In this document: positions 1-7,000 of the stretch, piece by piece
Numbering within the stretch: position 1 is the stretch's first letter
Layout: each line of letters begins with the position of its first letter
NCBI GenBank assembly: GCA_015655035.1
Contig: JAATFS010000426.1
Coordinates: 1 to 11,983, forward strand
DNA length: 11,983 bases
Direction of reading: 5' to 3'
Source: Lysobacterales bacterium
GTDB lineage: Bacteria; Pseudomonadota; Gammaproteobacteria; Xanthomonadales; Xanthomonadaceae
Notes under the pieces: model-generated
Database searches by the model: none
Told to the model about the DNA's origin: nothing
Seen by the model: the letters and a program-made list of their open reading frames with translations, nothing else
Position numbers and translations under genes: made by a program

Positions 1-364
1 AAATCGCGCGTTCCATCAACGCGCCGTTGTTGGTCAACACCCCGATCGGCGTGTGCGCCGCCACGGCGGCGACCTGGTCGAGCACGCGCGGATCGGCGCG
101 GCAGGCGGCCACCCGCGCGGCAATCCAGGTTTCCTCGTCCAGCGCCGTGCCCAGGCCTTCGCCAAGACGGCGCAAGTAGGTCGGGGTGTCCAGCTCGCCA
201 CCGTCGTACGCGGCTTCCAGGCCGGCGTCGAACAATGCGCGGCTGACCTGCGCGATATCGCATCCGCTGGCAGCGGCCAGGTGCGCCAGCCGCAACGGTC
301 GCCGGTACTGTGCCAGCACTCCGTCGAAGTCCAGCAACAGCAGCCTGGGCGGGGTGGCGATCAT
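1..364 (-). CDS. HAD-superfamily hydrolase, N-terminal part (runs off left edge)
   Basis: Read on the minus strand from ATG at 364, the frame is open for 121 codons to the window edge, so the C-terminus is missing. Near the N-terminus is LLLLDFDGVLA, the DxDx(T/V) motif I of HAD phosphohydrolases, in which the first Asp is the nucleophile and the second the acid/base. Near the edge GVLTNNGALME matches motif II (hydrophobic stretch, then T/S-N). The stretch between them is helical in character, as expected of a small cap domain. This is the usual layout of a cytosolic phosphatase or phosphoglycolate-phosphatase-like enzyme, but the substrate cannot be told. No strong ribosome binding site precedes the ATG. 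The gene diverges from the receptor gene and need not share its function. Confidence 0.8.
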   Translation of the reverse strand, partial: MIATPPRLLLLDFDGVLAQYRRPLRLAHLAAASGCDIAQVSRALFDAGLEAAYDGGELDTPTYLRRLGEGLGTALDEETWIAARVAACRADPRVLDQVAAVAAHTPIGVLTNNGALMERAI

Positions 365-693
365 GCGAGCGGGAGGCCGGATGCGTGCGCTGTGCGGCAA
401 GGGCGGGGGGCAGAAGACATGAGCGGCGGCCGAGATTCGATCTTCCAGCATAGCCCGACGATCTCGCGAGGGTAGCCCGCCATCGTGCGATAGCCCCACA
501 AACCGGCCCTGGGCCGTGTCAGCCGACCCGGCTGCCTACCCGTCCAGTCCGTACCTACCCGTCGGATGCGTCCGCCTGGCGGTCATCGCTGGCTATGTTC
601 GATGTGTACAGCGGCGCTGCGGTTGATCACCGGCTCGGGGAGCCGGGCGGCGCGCTCGAACCACTTCATATGTCATCCAGGGGTATCAGAGAA
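365..693. other. Divergent intergenic region between HAD gene and receptor operon
   Basis: This stretch of about 330 bases has no convincing gene. The receptor frame stays open upstream to an ATG at 595, and another in-frame ATG lies at 670. However, the encoded extension lacks export-signal character, and the good signal peptide begins at 694. The region should hold the promoters of both divergent genes. The only distinct structure I see is the pair of direct repeats at 535-544 and 554-563, followed by a TATGTT hexamer at 594-599. Confidence 0.6.
535..599 (+). promoter_or_regulatory. Candidate activator-dependent promoter with two 10-bp direct repeats
   Basis: CCTACCCGTC occurs at 535-544 and again, identically, at 554-563, a 19-bp period close to two helical turns. 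Downstream, TATGTT at 594-599 is a plausible -10 element. At the expected distance (about 571-576) there is only TCCGCC, a poor -35. Direct repeats placed just upstream of a poor -35 are typical of promoters that need an activator, and MalT-family regulators are known to bind short direct repeats. The link to the regulator at 7617-10436 is inference, and the repeats do not match the E. coli MalT box well. Confidence 0.3.
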
Positions 694-3024
694 ATGGGTA
701 AACGCATCAAATCCGACCGTTTGGCCGCATCGGTATCGGCAATCCTCGGCCGGGCACGCTGTGGCAACGTCGCCGCTTCCATGGCCTTGCTACTGGCCGG
801 CGTGCAGGCGTTGCCGGCGTGGGCACAGGATGCCAGTGGCGACGCCACCACGCTGGACGCGGTCAGTGTCGTGGGCATCGGATCGACCCGTACCACGGCG
901 TCGGTATCGGCGACCGAGATCGAGGCGCAGGTGCCAGGGGTGGCACCGCAGCAGTTGCTGGCCTCGCTGCCTGGGGTCAACGTCCAGACCACCGATCCGT
1001 TCGGCTTGTACGAGTTCGGCAATTCGATGACCATCCGCGGCTTCTCCGCCAACCAGATCGGCGTCACGCTGGACGGCGTGCCGATCGAGACCTACGACAC
1101 TCGCGAGGGCGGTCCGATCAGCCGCTACGTTTCCAGCGAGAACCTGCTGGACGTGACCGTGTCCGCCGGCTCGGGCGACGTGACCCAGCCTTCCTACCAC
1201 GCCTTGGGCGGCGCGGTCCGCTACACCAGCCTGCCGCCCAAGGGCGGGGACAGCTGGAGCGGCAACCTGAGCCAGACCTTCGGTTCGGACGACCTGGTGC
1301 GCACCTTCGTTCGCCTGGATACGCCGGAGTGGTGGGCGGGTGGTCCGACCGCCTACATTTCGGCCTCGCGTACACAGGGCGGGGTATGGGACATGCCGCC
1401 GGCTACGCAGAAGAGCGACCACTTCGAAGCCAAGATCCGCCAGGCCTGGGACGCAGGTAGCCTGACCCTGGGCTGGATCTACAACAACCGCAGCGACTAC
1501 GACGTGCAGTCGTACAAGTCCGATGGTTCGGTGGACTGGCAGTTGCATGAGCGCATCACCGGCAATCCGGAAGTGGATGCCGAGCACTACACCGAATGGC
1601 AGAACGGCCGCCGCGATTCGTTGCTCAGCCTGGCGGGCGACTTCCTGTTTACCGATAGCATCGCTTTCAAGTTCACGGGCTACTACGAAAACAAGAATGG
1701 CTGGGGCGTGGGTGGCACCCCGCCCGGCACCGCGACCGGGCTGTACAACAAGGCCATCGCCGACACGCCGGGGCGTACCGATATCGCCCTCCTCGATCCG
1801 CAGGCGCAGGACGAGAACGGGAAGCCGCTACTCGACCAGAATGGTGACTATGTCCACGTCGGCTCCATGACCCGCCGCGAAGAGATCATCAGCGGCGATC
1901 GCTACGGCGTGACCACCTCGGTGGCCTGGGAAACCGAGCACAACAAGCTCGAGGTCGGCGCCTGGTACGAAAACTACGACTTCGACCAGGTGCGGCCGCT
2001 GTACAACCTCGATCCGAACACGGGCAGCTTGCTCAAGGGAGAGCTGCCGGTGGTGGTCTACTACGACAACCACTTCTCCACCGAGGTCAAGCAGCTCTAC
2101 ATCAAGGACACGCTGCGCCTGCTCGACGACCGCCTGACCGTGGAAGTCGGTGCCAAGGGGCTGGACGTCAAGCGTGACTACCAAGGTATCGCCAACGTCG
2201 CCGACTTCAATACCAGCACCATCCGCAACGTCACGCTGAAGAACAGCGACTGGTTCCAGCCGCAGGTCGGCGCCAGCTATTCGTTCGACAACGGCGTGCA
2301 GGTGTTCGCCAACTATGCAGAGAACTTCAGCTCTGCGCCGCGCCTGGCGTTGACTTCTGGTGCGTTCAATCCGGACATCCAGCCGGAAGAATCCAAGAAC
2401 ATCGACATGGGCATCCGCGCCGAGTCGACCAACTGGAGCGGCTACGTCGCGATCTACCGGGTCAACTACGAAAATCGCATCATCGAGCTGACCGATTCCG
2501 ATCCGCTGGTGGTCGCTCCGTCGATCTATGCCAATGTCGGCGATGTGGAGACCACCGGTGCGGAAATCTCGGGCCTGTGGCGCCCGGCCGAAGGCTGGCG
2601 TCTGGGTGCGTCTTTGACCTGGAACAAGTCCGAGTTCCAGGACAACTACTTCGGCCCGGTCAGCGGCGCGCTGGTAAAGGTCGAGGGCAACGAGGTTCCG
2701 GATTCGCCGAAGTTCATGTTCAGCGTCAACGGCGGCTGGGAAGGCGAGCACTTCTTCGCCAACCTCGATGCCAAGTACACCGGCAAGCGCTACGGCGATA
2801 CGCTCAATACCGATCGCGTGGATTCGACCTTGATCTTCAACGGCAGCGCCGGCTACCAGGGCGACCGCGAGGGCTTCCTTGCCGGTGGCCGCTTGCAGGT
2901 CTCGGTCTACAACATCCTCGATGACGACGATGCCATCGGCGCGATCTTCCCCAACGAGAGTTCCGGTTCCTACAACCTGATCGCGCCGCGACAGGTGTTC
3001 GCCAGCCTTTCCTACAAGTTCTGA
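694..3024 (+). CDS. TonB-dependent outer-membrane receptor
   Basis: This 776-residue receptor takes up a scarce ligand across the outer membrane using TonB energy. I chose ATG 694 because it starts a Xanthomonas-style long signal peptide: basic MGKRIKSDR, a hydrophobic stretch, and a likely cleavage at AWA-Q near residue 44. In-frame ATGs at 595 and 670 would only add non-signal residues. Residues 54-61 (LDAVSVVG) resemble a TonB box. A plug domain follows to about residue 190, with SLPGVNV, MTIRGFSANQ and GVTLDGVPIET. The rest is the 22-strand barrel with alternating aromatic strands, ending in the outer-membrane sorting signal FASLSYKF with terminal Phe. The ligand is not identifiable. The neighbours suggest a nitrogen-containing compound, but metal-chelate uptake is equally possible. 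A strong hairpin follows the stop codon. Confidence 0.93.
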   Translation: MGKRIKSDRLAASVSAILGRARCGNVAASMALLLAGVQALPAWAQDASGDATTLDAVSVVGIGSTRTTASVSATEIEAQVPGVAPQQLLASLPGVNVQTTDPFGLYEFGNSMTIRGFSANQIGVTLDGVPIETYDTREGGPISRYVSSENLLDVTVSAGSGDVTQPSYHALGGAVRYTSLPPKGGDSWSGNLSQTFGSDDLVRTFVRLDTPEWWAGGPTAYISASRTQGGVWDMPPATQKSDHFEAKIRQAWDAGSLTLGWIYNNRSDYDVQSYKSDGSVDWQLHERITGNPEVDAEHYTEWQNGRRDSLLSLAGDFLFTDSIAFKFTGYYENKNGWGVGGTPPGTATGLYNKAIADTPGRTDIALLDPQAQDENGKPLLDQNGDYVHVGSMTRREEIISGDRYGVTTSVAWETEHNKLEVGAWYENYDFDQVRPLYNLDPNTGSLLKGELPVVVYYDNHFSTEVKQLYIKDTLRLLDDRLTVEVGAKGLDVKRDYQGIANVADFNTSTIRNVTLKNSDWFQPQVGASYSFDNGVQVFANYAENFSSAPRLALTSGAFNPDIQPEESKNIDMGIRAESTNWSGYVAIYRVNYENRIIELTDSDPLVVAPSIYANVGDVETTGAEISGLWRPAEGWRLGASLTWNKSEFQDNYFGPVSGALVKVEGNEVPDSPKFMFSVNGGWEGEHFFANLDAKYTGKRYGDTLNTDRVDSTLIFNGSAGYQGDREGFLAGGRLQVSVYNILDDDDAIGAIFPNESSGSYNLIAPRQVFASLSYKF

Positions 3025-3030
3025 TCGGTA

Positions 3031-3069
3031 CGGCGGTACCGGTCCCGCGTGAGCGGGCCGGTACCGCCG
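3031..3069 (+). terminator. Long GC-rich hairpin with GUGA tetraloop after receptor gene
   Basis: The left arm (3031-3048) and right arm (3053-3069) form 17 base pairs with a single bulged T at 3043. The loop is GTGA, which fits the stable GNRA class. No T-tract follows, so it is not a classical intrinsic terminator. It begins seven bases after the receptor stop codon and ends about 30 bases before the amine oxidase start. It could be a partial terminator, or a 3' stabiliser that keeps receptor mRNA more abundant than the downstream message. Confidence 0.6.
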
Positions 3070-3101
3070 CGGATGTGCCATGACCGCGGAGTGGGGCTTC
3101 G

Positions 3102-4706
3102 ATGCAGGTCGACAATGCAATGACGCGTCGCCAGTTGCTGGCCCGGATCGGGATGGCGGCGGGCGGCGCGATGATGTATCAGGCAATGAGCAGTCTGGGC
3201 ATGGCGGCCGAATCCAACTTCCAGCGCCCGTTCCGGCTGGACGGCAGCGGCAATGGTGCATCGGTATTGATCCTGGGGGCGGGGCTGGCCGGGTTGACCG
3301 CCGCCTACGAACTGCAGAAGGCCGGATACCGCGTGCAGGTGCTGGAGTTCAACGATCGCCCCGGGGGACGCAACTGGACGTTGCGCGGCGGCGACCGCTA
3401 CACCGAACTGGGCGGAGCCACCCAGCAGTGCCAATTCGACGAAGGCAACTATCTCAATCCCGGACCGTGGCGCATCCCGCACCATCACAAGGCGGTGCTC
3501 AGCTACTGCAAGCAGTTCGGCGTGGCGCTGTAAGCGTTCAACCAGGTCAACTACAACGCGCTGCTGCACAGCCAGAAGGGATTCGGCGGCAAGCCGCAGC
3601 GCTTCCGCGACATCGACGCCGACTACAAGGGGCATGTGTCCGAGCTGCTGGCCAAGTGCACGCAGCAACACGCGCTGGATCAGGTGGTCAGCCAGCAAGA
3701 CCAGGAACTGCTGCTCGAATCCCTGCGCAATTGGGGGGCGCTGGATCATCGCTTCGGCTACGTCAAGGGCAAGGAGAGCAGCGAGCGCCGTGGCTTTGCA
3801 CGGTATCCCGGCGGCGGCCTGGCCGGTAAGCCAGAGTTTTCCGAACCGTTTTCGGTACACGACGTATTGCAGTCGCGGCTGTGGACCACGCTGGCGGCCG
3901 GCAACAACTACGAGATGCAGACCACGATGTTCCAGCCGGTCGGGGGCATGGACCAGATCGGCAAGGCGTTCGCACGCCACCTGAGCGGCAATGTGATCCG
4001 CTACAACGCCAAGGTCACCGGTATCGACCAGGATGCCCAGGGCGTCAGTGTGCGCTGGCAGGACACCGCGGCTGGCGGCGACGAGCAGGTGGCTACCGCC
4101 GACTGGTGCATCTGCACGATCCCGTTGTCGATTCTCAGCCGTATTCCATTGACGGCCGGCGATGCGATGACCACCGCGATCACCAAGGTGCCGTACGCGG
4201 CGTCGGTCAAGGTGGGCTTGCAGTTCAAGCGCCGCTTCTGGGAAGAGGACGAGGCGATCTATGGCGGCATCAGCTATACCGATCTTCCGATCACTTTGAT
4301 CAGCTATCCCAGTACCGGCTATCACAGCCGCGGCAAGGCAGTATTGCTTGGTGGATATGTCTGGGGGCTGGAAGCGTTCGAGTTCACCTCGATGTCGCCG
4401 GCGGAGCGCGTACGCAAGGCCGTCGAATACGGTACCCAACTGCATCGGCAGTATCCGCAGGAGTTCGACACCGGCATTGCGGTCGGCTGGCATCGGGTGC
4501 CCTTCACCCATGGCTGTTTCGGCATGTGGTCCGAGCAGGTGCGCGCCGAGCATTACGAAAACCTGTGCCAGATCGACGGACGTATCGCGCTGGCCGGCGA
4601 ACACGTGTCCTATATTCCGGCCTGGCAGGAAGGGGCGATCCTGTCCGCGCACGATGTGGTCGAGCGTCTCCACCATAAGATCGTTGCACAAGGGGGGCAT
4701 ACATGA
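3102..4706 (+). pseudogene. Tat-exported flavin amine oxidase, interrupted by an in-frame TAA
   Basis: The full frame would encode 534 residues, a normal length for a flavin monoamine oxidase. Codon 144 (3531-3533) is TAA; the same frame continues open on both sides. ATG 3102 has GGAG at 3088-3091. A second ATG at 3120 would start directly at the export signal MTRRQLLARIG, a twin-arginine (Tat) motif. Residues 54-64 give the Rossmann signature SVLILGAGLAG, followed by a RPGGRNW motif. Past the stop lie family segments such as SVKVGLQFKRRFW and the C-terminal flavin site RIALAGEHVSYIPAWQEGA (about 495-513). The enzyme class oxidises amines to imines; the substrate is unknown. The truncated 143-residue product keeps only part of the FAD domain. 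A GTG at 3636 could restart translation but would lack the nucleotide-binding fold. The last four bases overlap the cytochrome gene. Confidence 0.85.
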
Positions 4707-5128
4707 GCGCGCGACCGTTCTGTCTCACGCTGGCGGTGGTGGGAGTGCTCGCGGTGTTGATGCTGCCACCTGGCCTGTCCGAGTTGCGCGCGCAGAGTTC
4801 CGATGCCACGCCGTTGTATCCACAGGCCGGCTTCGGCGATGCCTCGGGCGAGACCGTGTACAAGGCGATATGTCAGGGCTGCCACATGCCGGCTGGCGAA
4901 GGTGCGTACGGTGCGGGGGAGTATCCCGCGCTGGCGGGGAATCCCAAGCTTGCCGCCGGACCCTACGTGGCCATGATGGTCGTGGATGGCAGTGGTGGCA
5001 TGCCGGCCTTTGGCAGCATGCTCAACGATCAACAAGTCGCCGAAGTGGTCGCCCATGTCCGGACCCATTTCGGCAACACCTACGGCGATGCCATCAGTGC
5101 CGAAGACGTAAAAAGCCTGCGCCGCTGA
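4703..5128 (+). CDS. Exported monohaem c-type cytochrome
   Basis: This 141-residue class I cytochrome c is a periplasmic electron carrier. Residues 1 to about 31 form a signal peptide with a hydrophobic core and likely cleavage after LRAQ. The haem attachment site CQGCH is at 57-61, where His is one axial ligand. The segment GSGGMPAFGSML carries the likely second ligand, Met100, and is followed by the usual C-terminal helix (QQVAEVVAHVRTHF). The ATG overlaps the amine oxidase stop codon (ATGA), and a GGGGGG-rich ribosome site lies just upstream, so translation is probably coupled. This placement makes it the likely electron acceptor of the flavoenzyme. A known precedent is NicA2 of Pseudomonas putida, a flavin amine oxidase family member that reduces a cytochrome c (CycN) instead of oxygen. 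The nonsense codon upstream may lower its expression. Confidence 0.9.
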   Translation: MSARPFCLTLAVVGVLAVLMLPPGLSELRAQSSDATPLYPQAGFGDASGETVYKAICQGCHMPAGEGAYGAGEYPALAGNPKLAAGPYVAMMVVDGSGGMPAFGSMLNDQQVAEVVAHVRTHFGNTYGDAISAEDVKSLRR

Positions 5129-5146
5129 TGTCCTCCCTCATCTCAC

Positions 5147-5167
5147 GTCTGTCGTCTCTCGTCTATC
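5147..5167 (+). repeat. Three tandem heptads GTCTNTC
   Basis: GTCTGTC, GTCTCTC and GTCTATC follow one another without a gap between the cytochrome stop and the RidA ribosome binding site. The fifth base of each unit varies. The surrounding leader is rich in pyrimidines. Its function is unknown and chance is possible. Confidence 0.6.
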
Positions 5168-5171
5168 GGCC

Positions 5172-5176
5172 AGGAG
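5172..5176 (+). promoter_or_regulatory. Ribosome binding site that decides the RidA start
   Basis: AGGAG lies five bases before ATG 5182, good spacing for initiation. The other in-frame ATG, at 5128, overlaps the cytochrome stop codon, lacks such a site, and would add 18 residues in front of the signal peptide. Confidence 0.65.
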
Positions 5177-5181
5177 CTGCC

Positions 5182-5679
5182 ATGTCCCGTATCGCCTCGT
5201 TCGCCTTTGGCCTGTCCGTGCTGTGTTCGCCGTTATGGGCGCAGGCCGCCGATATCGTGCGCCACAAGATTCCCAACAGTGATTTTCCGATTGCCGCAGC
5301 AGTGGAAATTCCTGCTGGAAAGGCTACTGTCTATGTCAGTGGCAAGGTGCCCGCCGTGATTGATACGGATGCGCCAAAGAACTCGCAGGCCGCCTATGGA
5401 GACACCCGCGCACAGACCATCAGCGTTCTGAGCCAGATCAAGGCACAGCTCGAATCGATCGGCCTGGGCATGGGTGACGTGGTGAAGATGCAGGCTTTCC
5501 TGGTGGGCGACCCCGCACTGGGGGGCAAGATGGATTTCGCCGGCTTCATGGAAGGCTATCGCCAGTTCTTCGGTACCAAGGAGCAACCCAATCTGCCAGC
5601 GCGCTCGGCCTTCCAGATCGCAGCGCTCGGCAATCCCGTTTTTCGCGTCGAAATCGAGGTCGTTGCCGTACGTCCCTGA
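5182..5679 (+). CDS. Exported RidA (YjgF/UK114) family protein
   Basis: This 165-residue protein starts with a clear signal peptide, about residues 1-22 (MSRIASFAFGL to WAQA), so it should act in the periplasm. Most RidA proteins are cytosolic and about 130 residues long, so the extra length is roughly the signal. Family features are VYVSGKVP, the helix with TISVLSQIKAQLESIG, DVVKMQAFLVGD, and LPARSAFQIAAL with Arg141. That Arg aligns with the carboxylate-binding Arg of E. coli RidA (in PARS). The C-terminus RVEIEVVAV is also typical. RidA proteins hydrolyse reactive enamines or imines to carbonyl and ammonia. Imine is the product of the flavin amine oxidase encoded two genes upstream, so a role as its partner is plausible. 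Retention of Arg141 argues for catalytic competence but does not prove it. Confidence 0.88.
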   Translation: MSRIASFAFGLSVLCSPLWAQAADIVRHKIPNSDFPIAAAVEIPAGKATVYVSGKVPAVIDTDAPKNSQAAYGDTRAQTISVLSQIKAQLESIGLGMGDVVKMQAFLVGDPALGGKMDFAGFMEGYRQFFGTKEQPNLPARSAFQIAALGNPVFRVEIEVVAVRP

Positions 5680-5748
5680 GCGGGCGTGGCCTATTCTCGT
5701 GTGTGTTGCAAACCCCTCAACCCTATGTCCAGCACTCGGAGTTCCTTC

Positions 5749-6948
5749 ATGAAGTCCTCGCTTTCCCGCCGTTTGTTCCTGCGCGACTCGGTTCTGTTTG
5801 CCGGTGCCGCAGGTGCCGCCTCGCTGCCGCTGCTGGCCCGGGCGTCCGGCGAAGTGGCCGCTGCGCCCGCTGCCGGCGCGCTGGGGCCGGTGCAGATCAG
5901 CGCCAACGAATATCCCGATGGCCCGTCGCCGGCGGCGTTGAAGGCCATTGCTACCATCGCACCACTGGGTGGACGCTATCTGCACGAGGTGCAGCTTGAA
6001 TTGCTCGAGGAGTTGTCGCGGCAGCTGGGCGTGGAAACGAAATGCCTGATGCCCTACGCCGGCTCGACCGAGCCGCTGGACTACACCATGCTGGCCTTCA
6101 CTTCGCCGGAGCGTGCCCTGGTCACTGCCAACCCGTCCTATGAGCAAGGCTGGCGTGCGGCTGGCCGCAATGGTGCCAAGGTGCACAAGCTGCCGCTGCG
6201 CAAGGATTGGTCGCACGATGTGCAGGCAATGTGCGCCGCTGATGCAAACGCCGGCATCATCTATATCTGTAATCCCAATAATCCGACCGGCTCGGTCACG
6301 GCGCGCAAGGACATCGAGTACGTGCTGGAGCACAAGCCCAAGGGCAGCGTGCTGGTGCTCGACGAGGCCTATATCGACTTCTACGACTCCGCCGAAAGTG
6401 GCGTGGACCTGGTCGCTGCCGGCAAGGACGTGATCGTGCTGCGCACCTTCTCCAAGCTCTACGGCATGGCCGGCATCCGCCTGGGCTATGCGGTGGCACG
6501 CCCGGACCTGTTGGCCAAGCTGAAGTTCTACAGCATCAACAGCCTGCCGGTCACCGCAGTCGCGGCCGGATTGGCCAGCCTGCGCGACCCTTCGCTGGTT
6601 CCGACCCGGCGTGCGTCCAATCGCGCGATCCGCACCGACGTGACCACTTGGCTTGCCGCCAAGGGCTATGTCTGCAGTACCTCGCAGAGCAACTGTTTCA
6701 TGGTCGACGTGAAACAGCCGGCGGAGACGTTCATCGAGGCAATGGCAACGCATGGCGTGATGGTGGGGCGCAGTTGGGAAGGCTTCCCGACCCAGTCGCG
6801 CATTACCGTGGGAACCCCGGCAGAAATGGCCCGCTTCAAGCAGGCATTCGCGCTGGTGGAAGCCGGCAAGCGCGGCAGCTACCCGATTCCGGAGCGACGT
6901 CGCCTGGCTGATCGCTATGTGCGACACACTGGCATACAGCTGGCCTGA
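5749..6948 (+). CDS. Tat-exported PLP-dependent aminotransferase (fold type I, HisC-like)
   Basis: This 399-residue protein resembles class I/II aminotransferases of the histidinol-phosphate type. I chose ATG 5749, which has CGGAG upstream. It begins MKSSLSRRLFLRDS, a near-perfect twin-arginine motif, followed by an Ala-rich hydrophobic region to about residue 33. In-frame ATGs at 5686 and 5725 lack a good ribosome site. Catalytic landmarks are NPNNPTG at 175-181, DEAY at 205-208 (Asp binds the pyridine nitrogen), SKLYG with the Schiff-base Lys236, Arg244 in GIRLGYA (phosphate contact), and Arg351 in QSRITVG, expected to hold the substrate carboxylate. The enzyme therefore looks complete. A PLP aminotransferase sent out folded by Tat is uncommon. 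The substrate is unknown, and the neighbours point to amine or amino acid oxidation products. It is unlikely to serve histidine synthesis, which is cytosolic. Confidence 0.88.
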   Translation: MKSSLSRRLFLRDSVLFAGAAGAASLPLLARASGEVAAAPAAGALGPVQISANEYPDGPSPAALKAIATIAPLGGRYLHEVQLELLEELSRQLGVETKCLMPYAGSTEPLDYTMLAFTSPERALVTANPSYEQGWRAAGRNGAKVHKLPLRKDWSHDVQAMCAADANAGIIYICNPNNPTGSVTARKDIEYVLEHKPKGSVLVLDEAYIDFYDSAESGVDLVAAGKDVIVLRTFSKLYGMAGIRLGYAVARPDLLAKLKFYSINSLPVTAVAAGLASLRDPSLVPTRRASNRAIRTDVTTWLAAKGYVCSTSQSNCFMVDVKQPAETFIEAMATHGVMVGRSWEGFPTQSRITVGTPAEMARFKQAFALVEAGKRGSYPIPERRRLADRYVRHTGIQLA

Positions 6949-6958
6949 TCGACGGCAG

Positions 6959-6964
6959 TACAAT
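6959..6964 (+). promoter_or_regulatory. Possible -10 element before azurin
   Basis: TACAAT lies in the short gap between the aminotransferase and azurin genes, about 37 bases before the azurin start. I see no good -35 at the right distance. Azurin may have its own promoter here or may simply be read from the operon. Confidence 0.2.
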
Positions 6965-6990
6965 CCGCCGGTTCCCTTCCTCGTTCATCA

Positions 6991-6994
6991 GGAG
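6991..6994 (+). promoter_or_regulatory. Ribosome binding site supporting a TTG start for azurin
   Basis: GGAG (within CAGGAG) sits six bases before TTG 7001. No ATG lies at a suitable place: the in-frame ATG at 6917 is inside the aminotransferase gene. The signal peptide also begins exactly at this TTG. Confidence 0.75.
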
Positions 6995-7000
6995 TCTGCC

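Noticed and set aside
595..693. Upstream start at 595 for the receptor, adding 33 residues
   Set aside because: The added residues are not signal-like and would bury the signal peptide that begins at 694; the -10 candidate also overlaps this ATG.
1828..3261. Long open frame of 477 codons antisense to the receptor gene
   Set aside because: It lies opposite a receptor with clear family motifs, its translation has no recognisable domain, and high GC makes antisense frames long by default.
3531..3533. Programmed recoding, such as selenocysteine, at the internal stop
   Set aside because: The codon is TAA, not TGA, and nothing nearby looks like a recoding element. A point mutation or a sequencing error is simpler.
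3012..4700. Open frame of 562 codons antisense to the amine oxidase and hairpin
   Set aside because: The sense strand carries the flavin-site motifs; the antisense product is low in hydrophobic cores and looks like a shadow.
5233..6963. Open frame of 576 codons antisense to the RidA and aminotransferase genes
   Set aside because: It spans two genes that are clearly real on the other strand and has His-, Arg- and Gly-rich shadow composition.
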